64,000 nt of DNA, taken from assembly GCA_964598765.1 (NCBI GenBank), contig CAZRCZ010000003.1, forward strand, positions 186,001-250,000, written 5' to 3'. The notes beneath the pieces are model-generated. The model was not told where the DNA came from and made no database searches. It saw only the letters and a list, made by a program, of their open reading frames with translations. Positions 49,676 through 57,568 of this stretch are shown piece by piece. Source of the DNA: CAZRCZ01 sp964598765. Lineage in GTDB: Bacteria > Sumerlaeota > Sumerlaeia > MVZB01 > JAJFLK01. How positions within the stretch are numbered: position 1 is the stretch's first letter; each line of letters starts with the position of its first letter. The position numbers were made by a program, and so were the translations under genes.

Positions 49676-50897
49676 GCTTTATGCCTTGCTTCGGCGATTT
49701 CCCTTCCCGTTCCGCAATCTTCAGGACCAATTCCAATTTCTGCGGTGGCCGGAGCGAGTCCACGTAGCGTCCGTTGACGAAGACCGACGGCAAACCCACA
49801 ATTTCCAATTTGTTTCCTTCCCGAATGTCCTCGTTCACCTGCTCGCGGACTTTGGGGTCTTCCTTCTGGCGAATCCAGTCCAGATACTCCACCCCGGCGT
49901 GGATCGAAATCTCCTTGAGTCCCCCGTAAATTTCAGTCTGCCTGATGAATTGGTAGAATTCCGCCTCGACCCCCCAAAATTTTCCCATGTCCGCCAGCGC
50001 CTGCGCCAGTTCGGCCAGTTGACAGGCGTGCGGATGAAATTGCCGCTCATCCTTAACGATCGGGTTGCATTTCCCGATCGGATAGAGTTTGTAAATGAGG
50101 CGATATGAATTCTCCGGAAAATGGGAAAGGATTTGGGCGAAATAAATCTGAAATGCCCGACAGAACGGACAGTCGAAATCCACGAACACCACAATTTGAA
50201 TCGGCGCGTCGGCGGGTCCCTTCTGGATCGTTCCCTCGTCGGTCCTAAACTCTTGAACCGGCTGGGCGAAGTACTTATCGAGAACCGGACGAGTGTTGAC
50301 GCGGTGGATCAAATAAACGGGTGTGGCAAAATTGATCGGCGCGACCGCGAATATCATGGTCAGAAAAATTTTCCTCGCACGGGCGGTCTCCGGCGTCTGC
50401 GCGTCGCCGAACATCCACCGGATTTCCCTCCATGCCGCCGGAATTCCCGCGATGGCTTCTCCCAAATAATCGGAGACGCCCCGGCGGACCGCCAAAATGG
50501 AATCGGTCAGCGCGATGAAATAGACGATCGTGCATCCCGCGCAGAACCCGCGAATAATCAAAGCCGAAATCGAGGCCAGCGTGAGCGAGGTCAGGAGTCC
50601 GATCAGACTAAACAGGGCGACAATCGGCCAGAATGCGACCTCCCGATCCTTCGGTCGAGCCATGACCAAATAAGCGAGGAACGTCAGAAAATAAAAAAGC
50701 CCGAAACTCGCCGTCGGGATGCCCACGACTTCGGAAAACCGGCTTGCTTCAATGGCGCTACAGTCAAAAACCTTGAAGACCTTGCAAATGCCCGCGCTCA
50801 CGTCCTCGCCGCTCGCAAAGGCGATATGTTGGCGCGTCAGATAGAGCGACATCAAGACGCCTAAGAACGTCATCGCGCGTAGAAAGTTGATTCGCAT
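49671..50897 (-). CDS. VKOR - DsbA-like thioredoxin fusion (disulfide bond formation)
   Basis: A 408-residue inner-membrane protein. The N-terminal four- to five-helix VKOR domain starts FLRAMTFLGVLMSLYLTRQH and carries the quinone-side CxxC in GFCAGCTIVYFIAL. The periplasmic C-terminal domain is DsbA/thioredoxin-like, with VVFVDFDCPFCRAFQIYFAQ (CPFC active site) and a cis-Pro loop in IVGLPSVFVNGRYV. The fusion lets electrons go from periplasmic thiols through the DsbA domain to VKOR and quinone. The 5' leader, right up to the ATG, is a CACCAAG heptad array (50898-50930), so no normal Shine-Dalgarno is present. Confidence 0.94.
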   Translation of the reverse strand: MRINFLRAMTFLGVLMSLYLTRQHIAFASGEDVSAGICKVFKVFDCSAIEASRFSEVVGIPTASFGLFYFLTFLAYLVMARPKDREVAFWPIVALFSLIGLLTSLTLASISALIIRGFCAGCTIVYFIALTDSILAVRRGVSDYLGEAIAGIPAAWREIRWMFGDAQTPETARARKIFLTMIFAVAPINFATPVYLIHRVNTRPVLDKYFAQPVQEFRTDEGTIQKGPADAPIQIVVFVDFDCPFCRAFQIYFAQILSHFPENSYRLIYKLYPIGKCNPIVKDERQFHPHACQLAELAQALADMGKFWGVEAEFYQFIRQTEIYGGLKEISIHAGVEYLDWIRQKEDPKVREQVNEDIREGNKLEIVGLPSVFVNGRYVDSLRPPQKLELVLKIAEREGKSPKQGIKP

Positions 50898-50930
50898 TTC
50901 TTCTTGGTGGCTTGGTGACTTGGTGGTGGA
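50898..50930. repeat. CACCAAG heptad array forming the VKOR-DsbA leader
   Basis: Four to five heptads, on the minus strand CACCACCAAGTCACCAAGCC and so on, sit directly against the start codon of the VKOR-DsbA gene. No complementary arm nearby. Confidence 0.8.
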
Positions 50931-50961
50931 AAGCTCCGCGCTGGATCGCGGTAGTCGCCCA

Positions 50962-51417
50962 TCAGTAAAACCCGACCTTAAATCTCACGCTCATTAACCG
51001 TCGCCCGTCCGGTCCGATGGATTGCTTCAAGGGAGCGCCGACGACTTCAAAACTTCCGCCGATGATTCCCTCATTGTGGAGCCGCTCCACGAATTCCGTT
51101 CCCTGCGTCACGATGTCGCTGTTCCAATCCACGTCAAGAATTGCGACGCCGGAGGCTTGATGATTGATCGCGACCCGGACCTTCATCTGGCGGGCAATGG
51201 CCTGCACGCGGTCGTCGGCATTCGCGCGAGGCTGGGGATTCGCCGGAGGGGGCGGCGCTGGATTAGGCGTTGGCGGCGGCGGCGCGGGACTGGGCGTGGC
51301 GGTCGCAACGGCAGTCTGCTCAGGCTGTTTGATCGGCTGTTTCCCCAAATAATAAAGATAAAGAACCAACGCAACGATCAGCAGGAGATAAATGTTCCGC
51401 ATTTTCATTTCGCGCAT
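50962..51417 (-). CDS. Membrane-anchored proline-rich protein
   Basis: A 151-residue protein. The N-terminus MRNIYLLLIVALVLYLYYLG is a single transmembrane anchor or uncleaved signal. It is followed by a Pro/Ala linker (residues about 40-65, PSPAPPPPTPNPAPPPPANP) that would span the periplasm, and a C-terminal domain (VRVAINHQASGVAILDVDWN, SFEVVGAPLKQSIGPDGRRL) of unknown family. The layout recalls TonB-like or cell-envelope-spanning proteins, but the C-terminal domain does not show the TonB YP box. Start may be 51417 or 51402. It lies 65 bp upstream of the VKOR-DsbA gene on the same strand. Confidence 0.7.
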   Translation of the reverse strand: MREMKMRNIYLLLIVALVLYLYYLGKQPIKQPEQTAVATATPSPAPPPPTPNPAPPPPANPQPRANADDRVQAIARQMKVRVAINHQASGVAILDVDWNSDIVTQGTEFVERLHNEGIIGGSFEVVGAPLKQSIGPDGRRLMSVRFKVGFY

Positions 51418-51449
51418 CGCCTCGCTTCATTCAACTCAGCATAGAATGG

Positions 51450-51481
51450 AGCAAGCGCAAGAGTAAGAGCAAGAGCAAGAA
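51450..51481. repeat. Hexad GAGCAA-type repeat
   Basis: GAGTAAGAGCAAGAGCAAGA-type run upstream of the Pro-rich protein gene. Same family as at 4691-4720. Confidence 0.75.
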
Positions 51482-51509
51482 TATTGTAGGGGAGAGCCGT
51501 TGGGTCGCC

Positions 51510-52709
51510 CTATCCGCAGACCCGATTTAGAAATCGGTGCATCCCCTCAAGCGCGCGATCGAGCGTCGCGAAACTCGCCGCATACGACGCGCGGAAATGC
51601 CCCTCGCCCGAAGGACCGAACGCGCTTCCGGGCACAACCGCGACTTTCTCCTCATCCAGAAGCCGTTTGCAAAATTCAACCGAGGTCAATCCCGTCTGCG
51701 CGATAGAGGGAAACGCATAGAACGCCCCTTGCGGTTTCACGCATTTCAATCCGATCTGCTCGAATCCCGAATGAATGTAATTCCGCCGTTGATGATACGT
51801 CTCGGCCATCCGCTCCATGTCGTCCAATCCCTCGCTCAACGCGGCTTCGGCGGCACGCTGGGCCATGATCGGCGCGCAGAGCATCCCGTATTGATGAATC
51901 TTCGTCATCGCAGAGATCACTTCCGCCGGTCCCGCCGCGTAGCCGATCCGCCAGCCTGTCATGGCGAACGCCTTGGAAAATCCGGAAAGCAAAATCGTCC
52001 ACTCGGCGGCTTCGGGAACCGATGCGATGGAATAATGTTCTCCCTCGTAGGTAAGCTCGGCGTAAATCTCGTCGGAGATGATCAAAATTTCATGCGCCGC
52101 CGCCCATCGCGCCAGCTTCGTCACCTGCTCGCGGTTGAGCGTCGCGCCGGTCGGATTGCAGGGATAATTGATGAGCACGGTGCGGGTCTTCGGCGTCAGG
52201 AGCGCGGACAGTGCGTCCACGTCAATCTGGTATCCCGTTTCCGCCTTGCACGCCAACGGGCGCGGGACGCCTCCGGCGAGGCGAATCAGCGGATCGTAGG
52301 CGATGTAGCACGGCTCCGGCAGAATCACCTCGTCGCCGGGATTGAGAATCGCCCGCAAAGCCAAATCAATTCCCTCGCTCGCGCCGACGGTGATGAGCAA
52401 CTCGGTCGCCGGTTCGACCTCGACCCGAAACCGCCTTGCCAGATACCGCGCAATCGCCTTGCGGAGCGAAAGCAATCCGGCGTTGGAGGTGTAGCTCGTC
52501 TGCCCTTCATGGATGCTATGGATCGCCGCCTCGCGGATGCGCCAAGGGGTGACGAAATCCGGCTCGCCGACGCCGAGCGAAACCACGTCGTCGCGCCCGA
52601 TGACCAATTCAAAAAATTCGCGGATCCCCGACGGCGGCAACCCGCGCACCAACTCGGCCACACGCGAGCGCGTCGGAGGAACAAGGTCAATTTTTTGGGG
52701 TTGAGTCAT
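51510..52709 (-). CDS. Class I/II PLP-dependent aminotransferase
   Basis: A 399-residue aminotransferase of fold type I. YTSNAGLLSLRKAIARYLAR at the N-terminus, NYPCNPTGATLNREQV and ISDEIYAELTYEGEHYSI in the PLP-binding large domain, and LLSGFSKAFAMTGWRIGYAA with the Schiff-base lysine (SK) and the phosphate-binding Arg are all present. The sequence fits the aspartate/alanine aminotransferase (AspB/AlaT-like) group; substrate not determined. Stands alone, on the strand opposite to the following SDR gene. Confidence 0.93.
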   Translation of the reverse strand: MTQPQKIDLVPPTRSRVAELVRGLPPSGIREFFELVIGRDDVVSLGVGEPDFVTPWRIREAAIHSIHEGQTSYTSNAGLLSLRKAIARYLARRFRVEVEPATELLITVGASEGIDLALRAILNPGDEVILPEPCYIAYDPLIRLAGGVPRPLACKAETGYQIDVDALSALLTPKTRTVLINYPCNPTGATLNREQVTKLARWAAAHEILIISDEIYAELTYEGEHYSIASVPEAAEWTILLSGFSKAFAMTGWRIGYAAGPAEVISAMTKIHQYGMLCAPIMAQRAAEAALSEGLDDMERMAETYHQRRNYIHSGFEQIGLKCVKPQGAFYAFPSIAQTGLTSVEFCKRLLDEEKVAVVPGSAFGPSGEGHFRASYAASFATLDRALEGMHRFLNRVCG

Positions 52710-53019
52710 GCGGCGAATTTGCTTAACCGTTCTTTTCGACGGCTACCTCTTTTCACCCCGATCAAACCATCAAGGGTGAAATTAGCCCACATTTATACTA
52801 TAGGTTGTTGCGCCTTGCAAGAACGGGCGCACGTCAGAATATCGCTCGCCCCCATTTGCCATTGACTAAAAACCGCCAAGACGCCGAAGACGCCAAGAAA
52901 ATCAACGGAGGTTTCCCCGTCGGCAGGATTGAATCATTGGCGATCAGCCTTGGCTCTCTTGGCGTCTTGGCGGTTGATTTCAACAACGGCTGAGACGAAT
53001 CATTCCGCTTCGGCGCAGT
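52710..53019. other. Divergent intergenic region with CGCCAAG hairpin
   Basis: Contains the hairpin at 52869-52979. The rest (52710-52868) shows no gene but could hold promoters for the aminotransferase and SDR genes. Confidence 0.5.
52869..52979. repeat. CGCCAAG heptad hairpin
   Basis: Left arm AACCGCCAAGACGCCGAAGA and right arm CTCTTGGCGTCTTGGCGGTT are inverted heptad arrays with a ~50-bp spacer. It is the CGCCAAG variant of the CACCAAG hairpins at 15072 and 17152. Confidence 0.85.
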
Positions 53020-53901
53020 ATGGCCGCTATGGTAAAAGATCAAAAAACCGCCGATAGATTTCTCTTCGTCACCGGAGGGACCGGAAAGACCGGATCGCGG
53101 CTGATTCGACGTCTCCTGCATGACGGCTGGGACGTCCGCGCATTGGTCCGCACCGACGAACACCGTCGTTTTCTTCCGCAAGACGAACGATTGACGATCC
53201 TTCGCGGCGATTTGACCGATCCGGCGAAATCGCCCGCGTGGGCTGAATCGCTCAAGGGAGCCGACGCCGTTCTGCATCTCGCGCACACCGGATTCGCCGA
53301 GAAAATCGTCCGCGCTTGCCAATCCGTCGGAGTTGGAAGATTGATCTGTCTTTCCTCTACACGCCGATTCACAAAATTTCCCGAACAAACGGCAAAGATG
53401 GTGATCGAAGGGGAAGCGAGCGTCGAAGCCTCTGGATTAAATTGGACGATTCTCCGATCTTCCATGATCTATGGCGGCGGACGGGACAACAATGTGGAGA
53501 AACTGTCGCGCTGGTTGCGAGGTTGCCGATTCATGCCGCTGGTTCGCGGAGGAAAAAATTTGGTTCAGCCGATTTTTGTGGATGATCTGGCCGAGGCTTT
53601 GGTTCGCGCCTTGGCGCGGCCAACCGAAACGTCGCGCACCGCTTTGACCGTCGCCGGACCCGAACCGATCACTTGGAAAAGAATGGTGCAAAACGTCGGC
53701 GAGAAAATCGGCCGCCCGCCAATCTGGATTCCGGTTCCGTATGGCTTGCTCTTTTCCGCCGCCGCGCTGGCCGAATTTCTTCCCGGCCGCCCGCCCGCGA
53801 CGCGCGATCAAATCAGGCGATTGTTGGAAGATAAAACCTTCGATATTGCCGAATCCGTCTCCGTGCTCGGCGACTGGCATCCCCGCAAATTTGCGGGATG
53901 A
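53020..53901 (+). CDS. Atypical SDR / NAD(P)-binding epimerase-like protein
   Basis: A 293-residue extended SDR. The nucleotide-binding motif is FLFVTGGTGKTGSRLIRRLL (TGGTGxxG, the atypical SDR form). The usual YxxxK is not conserved, which suits the NDUFA9/NmrA-like subgroup. VDDLAEALVRAL and TVAGPEPITWKRMVQNVGEK are typical of these NAD(P)H-binding proteins, which often work as epimerases, redox sensors or assembly factors. ATG 53029 is an alternative start. Substrate unknown. Convergent with the small protein gene downstream, 16 bp away. Confidence 0.88.
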   Translation: MAAMVKDQKTADRFLFVTGGTGKTGSRLIRRLLHDGWDVRALVRTDEHRRFLPQDERLTILRGDLTDPAKSPAWAESLKGADAVLHLAHTGFAEKIVRACQSVGVGRLICLSSTRRFTKFPEQTAKMVIEGEASVEASGLNWTILRSSMIYGGGRDNNVEKLSRWLRGCRFMPLVRGGKNLVQPIFVDDLAEALVRALARPTETSRTALTVAGPEPITWKRMVQNVGEKIGRPPIWIPVPYGLLFSAAALAEFLPGRPPATRDQIRRLLEDKTFDIAESVSVLGDWHPRKFAG

Positions 53902-53917
53902 ATCTCTTTGACTCCGA

Positions 53918-54238
53918 TTACTCTATTTCAATCGGGTGGCTCACCATCCAGAGATCAAGTTGTTCCAAACGCATTTTCCATCGGTCTTTGAAGTCCTTCA
54001 TCCATTTTCGGTTATCGGCGGAGTCAGGCACATCAACGACGAGACGAACCAGATCATCCCTGTAAATGACTCCCCCTTGTCGCCAGTGCCCCTCCACTTT
54101 TTGAGTCTCATGACTCACTGCCCCGAAGTGATCCACGATCTCCAGAACGGCGTCGGCAAGCCATGTCGGCGGCACGTCGCGTCCATCATTGTGCTTGAGC
54201 GGAAGCAGAACCTCGAATCGCCGCCAGTTCTTGCTCCT
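53918..54238 (-). CDS. Conserved small protein lacking a standard start codon
   Basis: The frame reads NWRRFEVLLPLKHNDGRDVP and on through LADAVLEIVDHFGAVSHETQ, GGVIYRDDLVRLVVDVPDS and LEQLDLWMVSHPIEIE. This is a pattern I recall from a family of ~105-residue hypothetical proteins in PVC-type genomes. The only standard start (GTG 54175) would remove the first ~21 conserved residues. Where ATG is expected, the codon is AGG (54236-54238), immediately after the stop of the upstream partner gene. So the start is mutated, non-canonical, or lost to sequencing error. The partner (54237-54410) overlaps by 2 bp, showing a tight two-gene unit. Confidence 0.65.
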   Translation of the reverse strand, partial: RSKNWRRFEVLLPLKHNDGRDVPPTWLADAVLEIVDHFGAVSHETQKVEGHWRQGGVIYRDDLVRLVVDVPDSADNRKWMKDFKDRWKMRLEQLDLWMVSHPIEIE

Positions 54239-54410
54239 AGGTGGTCTTGCCTTGGACTTTGAATGAAATGTTTTGATCGGCGAGCGCTTCGAGAGCGGCT
54301 TCGGGAATCAAATGCTCACCCGAGCGTAGGACGCGCCCGGAAAAGCGCCCCAGCAAGTAGGCCAACGCCTGTCTCTCGGTTTCTCGGTCTGGAAATATGA
54401 TCGTCACCAT
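54237..54410 (-). CDS. Conserved small protein, partner of the 53918 gene
   Basis: A 57-residue protein from ATG 54410, with GGGAGGTGG upstream as ribosome-binding site. The sequence VTIIFPDRETERQALAYLLG, then RFSGRVLRSGEHLIPEAALE, is consistent with a small PVC-type conserved family of unknown function. A longer form from GTG 54506 would overlap the stop of the glycosidase gene (GTGA). It directly precedes the RRFEVLLPL protein gene, which I recall as a common arrangement. A paired role, possibly a small toxin-antitoxin-like or regulatory unit, is only speculation. Confidence 0.65.
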   Translation of the reverse strand: MVTIIFPDRETERQALAYLLGRFSGRVLRSGEHLIPEAALEALADQNISFKVQGKTT

Positions 54411-54502
54411 GCCGTCGCCACCTCCCGTTACGATTCGATTATGCCTCTTTGCCACTCGAAGAAGAATGGTTTTTTTATGAGGTGGAGCTATGTGGTAAGA
54501 AC

Positions 54503-56983
54503 TCACTCCCTCCGCAACCAGACCTCCGCGATTTCCGGCCGATAAACCCGCCCGTCGGCGCGGTGGGATTCAAAATGGATTTCCAATTTGTCGTTCGTGA
54601 TCGCGCCCGAGGGAATTCGCCACGCCTTCATCGCAATCGGTCCGCCGAATTTGCCGGAAACCGGCGGCGACGGCGGGGACGGAGGATCGGGGAGCGCCTC
54701 GGCCTCGACGCCGTTGGCGAAAAGTTTCGCGTCCTTGGACCTCGGACTGATCGTTGCCACGACCTTGTAGCCCGCCTTGGAATCTAATCCCGCGTACCGC
54801 AAACCGAGCGTCTCCATCCAATCCTGCCACGCCAATCGCCGACGGTCCCAGCCGTTGCTTGTCCAAGTGAAATCGGTATTGGGATTGTTCGCCATTTCCG
54901 GATCGGTGAACCATCCCTCGCCGGTGATGACGTGGGGCGATTTGCCGACGTTGCCGACGTCGTCGTAAAGACCTCCCGGACCCGGATTCTCCCAATTCGC
55001 CAACGCCAAAATCGCCGACGTCTTTTCCTCCTCGCTCTTCATCTCCGCGATCCGCTTGAATTGGTCTTCATAATAGAATCGGTCGTTCAGCGGATAATCC
55101 ATGAAATCCAAACTGCATCCGCGCTCCGTTCCGCTCGCCTGATATTTTTCCATCGCGGTTTGAAGCTGAACAGTTCGAAAAAGATCATCCGCCAGCGCGA
55201 CGATGGATTGGTGGAGGTTGTCATCAGCCTTGTGGATGGCGGCAGTTTCGAGAATTCGGCCGGCTTGTTCCAATGCCGAACTCGCCCCCAATCGTTGGAC
55301 TTTCCCGAGGATTTCATCCGTGGCATGTTGAGCGTCCCCTTCAAATCTCAATCTCTTCTGCTGATAGGCGTCATACGTCGCTCGAAAAAGCGCCATCTGA
55401 AACCGCCAATTACTTTTTCGCGCCTCCGGCAACTCGCGCCCAAGCTCCTGCCAATGGGCCAGCGTCAACGGAATCACGCCGTTCTCCGCCAACGGTCCCT
55501 TCCAATTATTTTCCAATGCCAAAATTCCGTCCGCCAAGGGCGCCGCTCTCTCCGCGTTGATGAAATACCGCGCATACTCGATCAATCCCTCGCGGATGTC
55601 GAAATCCGAGTTCCACGCCGCCATGCTCCAAATGACCTTGTTCAAGTCATCGTGAACTCCATCCGAATAGGAAATAAATCCGTCGGTGTAGGGAGCGTAG
55701 CAATTGTGAATGTGCTTGTAGGCGATGGGGCGATAATTAATGCACTCGCGTCCGAGCGTCAGACTGAACGCGCGGTCCCATTGCGGCACGGGATACTGGC
55801 ATCGAACCGTGTGCGTGATGTCGGGATAAGCCCGCAGACGATATTTCGGATCGAGCTTCGCGCGCGTTTCCGGAATGAGCGGACTCGACGGACCGCAAAC
55901 CAACCCGCCGAACCAATCGGGCTTTTCCTTCGTCAGAAAATCATAAACATATTGTTGATCGCTCTTGTTGAAATACTGCATCGAGAGCCAGACCTTGGCG
56001 TTGGGATGCGACTTGGCGAGGAGCTTGCCGATGTCCGCCAGAAAGGGAAGCACCAGTCGCGCCGGATTGTTTCCCGGATCGCCGCCGGGAAAGAAAACGC
56101 CCGTCAGCGTCGGCGTGTCGGCGTAGAATTGCGCGTGCTTCTCCAATTCCTTCGCGCGCTTCTCGGCGTCGTTCAAGTCAAAAACAACCGGCGTCCAGAC
56201 CCAATAATCAATCCCGTATTTGTCGCAAATTTCGCCGATCTTCTTGTTCATGTCGCGCCGGGGATATTTCATCAAAGGCGCGGGGGAATCATCCTCGAAC
56301 GGAATTCCTTCAATCGCGTTCGTTCCGAAAATGATCAGGTCGCGGATGTATTGCTCGAATTGGTCGTAGGTCCACGCATCCCACGAATTGGCGCGATTGC
56401 GATACCCGAGCTGATGCCCGCGAATCGGATACGCGGGCGATGAAACTAGATTGACCGGCGTATTTAATCTCACTTCTCCTTTTTTCGTCTCCAGAAGCCG
56501 CAGAAGTTTTCCGACGCCGAAAAGAACTCCCCTTCCATCCGCTCCAATGACCCAGATGCGGAGTGGTATTTTTCCTTTCTCATTCGACAAGTCGGGGCGA
56601 CCTGTCGGGTCGCCCGAAAAAATAATATATCCCTCCGGCTTGAGCGCATTCACCGCGGCCAGATGCTCTGCGTCCATTTGAACCGGCCACTTCGCCATCG
56701 TTTTACGCGTCGCCAAGACTATCTCCGCCCGCTCTTTCGCAGGCCAATTTTCGACGATTTTCCAACGGATGCCCGTTCGCTTCTTTACCTCCTCCGTCAA
56801 TACCACGGGCGCCACCCGCTCCGCGTTGTCTTTCCGCGCGTCATCGGAAACGACCACAACCCCCTTTTGCAACTCAATCTCCATTCCCTCCATTGCCGCA
56901 AAATTCGGAGATGCAGAGGCGAAGAACAGCGCCCATGAGACGATGAGAGCGGGACTGACCAATGATGGTCTATGCCCGGGCAT
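54503..56983 (-). CDS. Large secreted glycosidase (alpha-glucuronidase/GH20-fold related)
   Basis: An exported protein of about 826 residues from ATG 56983, with a signal peptide (LVSPALIVSWALFFASASPN). The N-terminal domain RTGIRWKIVENWPAKERAEI, AAVNALKPEGYIIFSGDP and VIGADGRGVLFGVGKLLRLL is the small alpha/beta domain found before TIM barrels in GH67 alpha-glucuronidases and GH20 hexosaminidases. The barrel starts PAYPIRGHQLGYRNRANSWD, with FGTNAIEGIPFEDDSP and DKYGIDYWVWTPVVFD strands. A C-terminal helical and beta domain follows. The catalytic residues are not certain. A role in polysaccharide or glucuronoxylan breakdown in the periplasm is likely. Coupled to the small-protein pair downstream. 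Confidence 0.8.
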   Translation of the reverse strand: MPGHRPSLVSPALIVSWALFFASASPNFAAMEGMEIELQKGVVVVSDDARKDNAERVAPVVLTEEVKKRTGIRWKIVENWPAKERAEIVLATRKTMAKWPVQMDAEHLAAVNALKPEGYIIFSGDPTGRPDLSNEKGKIPLRIWVIGADGRGVLFGVGKLLRLLETKKGEVRLNTPVNLVSSPAYPIRGHQLGYRNRANSWDAWTYDQFEQYIRDLIIFGTNAIEGIPFEDDSPAPLMKYPRRDMNKKIGEICDKYGIDYWVWTPVVFDLNDAEKRAKELEKHAQFYADTPTLTGVFFPGGDPGNNPARLVLPFLADIGKLLAKSHPNAKVWLSMQYFNKSDQQYVYDFLTKEKPDWFGGLVCGPSSPLIPETRAKLDPKYRLRAYPDITHTVRCQYPVPQWDRAFSLTLGRECINYRPIAYKHIHNCYAPYTDGFISYSDGVHDDLNKVIWSMAAWNSDFDIREGLIEYARYFINAERAAPLADGILALENNWKGPLAENGVIPLTLAHWQELGRELPEARKSNWRFQMALFRATYDAYQQKRLRFEGDAQHATDEILGKVQRLGASSALEQAGRILETAAIHKADDNLHQSIVALADDLFRTVQLQTAMEKYQASGTERGCSLDFMDYPLNDRFYYEDQFKRIAEMKSEEEKTSAILALANWENPGPGGLYDDVGNVGKSPHVITGEGWFTDPEMANNPNTDFTWTSNGWDRRRLAWQDWMETLGLRYAGLDSKAGYKVVATISPRSKDAKLFANGVEAEALPDPPSPPSPPVSGKFGGPIAMKAWRIPSGAITNDKLEIHFESHRADGRVYRPEIAEVWLRRE

Positions 56984-57016
56984 GCAAATTGATCGGTGTG
57001 AATCGGCGTCCATCGG
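56983..57016. repeat. ATTCACACCGATCAATTTGC phrase repeat
   Basis: On the minus strand GGACGCCGATTCACACCGAT, related to the phrase at 49642-49675. It lies just before the chosen glycosidase start. Confidence 0.5.
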
Positions 57017-57040
57017 CGGTTCATTCCCCCTATTCATTAT

Positions 57041-57080
57041 CTTGCTCTTAATCTTAATCGTAATCCTAATCATAATCTCC
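57041..57080. repeat. Hexad TTGCTC/AATCTT repeat
   Basis: CTTGCTCTTAATCTTAATCG and further AATC(C/A)T hexads fill the gap upstream of the glycosidase gene. Confidence 0.7.
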
Positions 57081-57100
57081 CTTATCCCCCACAAAAAAAA

Positions 57101-57465
57101 CAGGGGCCGGCTTTTTTGCCGGCCCCGGTCTTTTTAAGGACGACCGATTCGTGGGGGGATGAAGCGAAACGGTTTCCGTGGCGGGATTACGGAAACCGTT
57201 TGGTTTGGCAAGGAGGAGCAAGTGAGGGAGGTAGTGAGGAGAGAGGAACCTCTCTGTTCCAGCTAAGAAGGAATCGGTCGCCCTCGCTTTGCCCAAAATG
57301 GCCGGTGACTAGGTTGAGCTTCCCACCCTCAAAACATGCCGTTTTACGGCGTTTTTCGGGCTGGAACGGGCCTCTTTGGGCAAACTTTACCATCGTTTCT
57401 CGATCCTTGGTTTGAGCTTGAGACTCAATATCTTGTATCCGTGTGAGCAGTTCAGGCTCAAATAT
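57101..57465 (-). ncRNA. Candidate structured RNA with promoter and terminator
   Basis: On the minus strand a promoter TTGACA (57494-57499), 16-bp spacer, TACAAC (57472-57477) predicts a start near 57465. The transcript contains a perfect 13-bp stem (AAACGGTTTCCGT at 57167-57179 with 57189-57201), a GCCGT/ACGGC hairpin (57338-57350), and two long pairs that cross: GTTCCAGC (57256-57263) with GCTGGAAC (57360-57367), and TTTGCCCAAA (57288-57297) with TTTGGGCAAA (57375-57384), a pseudoknot. It ends in a GGGGCCGGC/GCCGGCCCC terminator followed by TGTTTTTTTT. It is not tmRNA, RNase P or 6S by motif. A 98-codon frame runs through it but has no ribosome-binding site or known homologue. Confidence 0.6.
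57103..57135. terminator. Strong bidirectional intrinsic terminator
   Basis: A perfect 9-bp stem GGGGCCGGC / GCCGGCCCC with a TTTTTT loop. A T-run follows on the plus strand (GGTCTTTTT), and on the minus strand T8 follows as TGTTTTTTTTG. It ends the candidate RNA on the minus strand. Confidence 0.85.
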
Positions 57466-57471
57466 GGCGTT

Positions 57472-57499
57472 GTTGTAGCACACCCATACGGCTTGTCAA
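57472..57499 (-). promoter_or_regulatory. Sigma70-type promoter for the candidate RNA
   Basis: -35 TTGACA is a perfect match, with spacer 16 bp and -10 TACAAC matching four of six. There is no protein gene with a ribosome-binding site directly downstream on this strand, so it most likely drives the structured RNA. Confidence 0.55.
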
Positions 57500-57568
57500 C
57501 CCCCTTTTGCACTTTTTTCAATTTTTTTTCTCTGGACTCCGATTCCAACCCCTCGGATACTCAACGAC

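Noticed and set aside
57187..57483. 98-codon minus-strand open frame across the candidate RNA
   Set aside because: Starts with GTG right after the -10 box, no ribosome-binding site, no recognisable domain, and the region is dominated by perfect stems. Kept as the alternative in the RNA finding.
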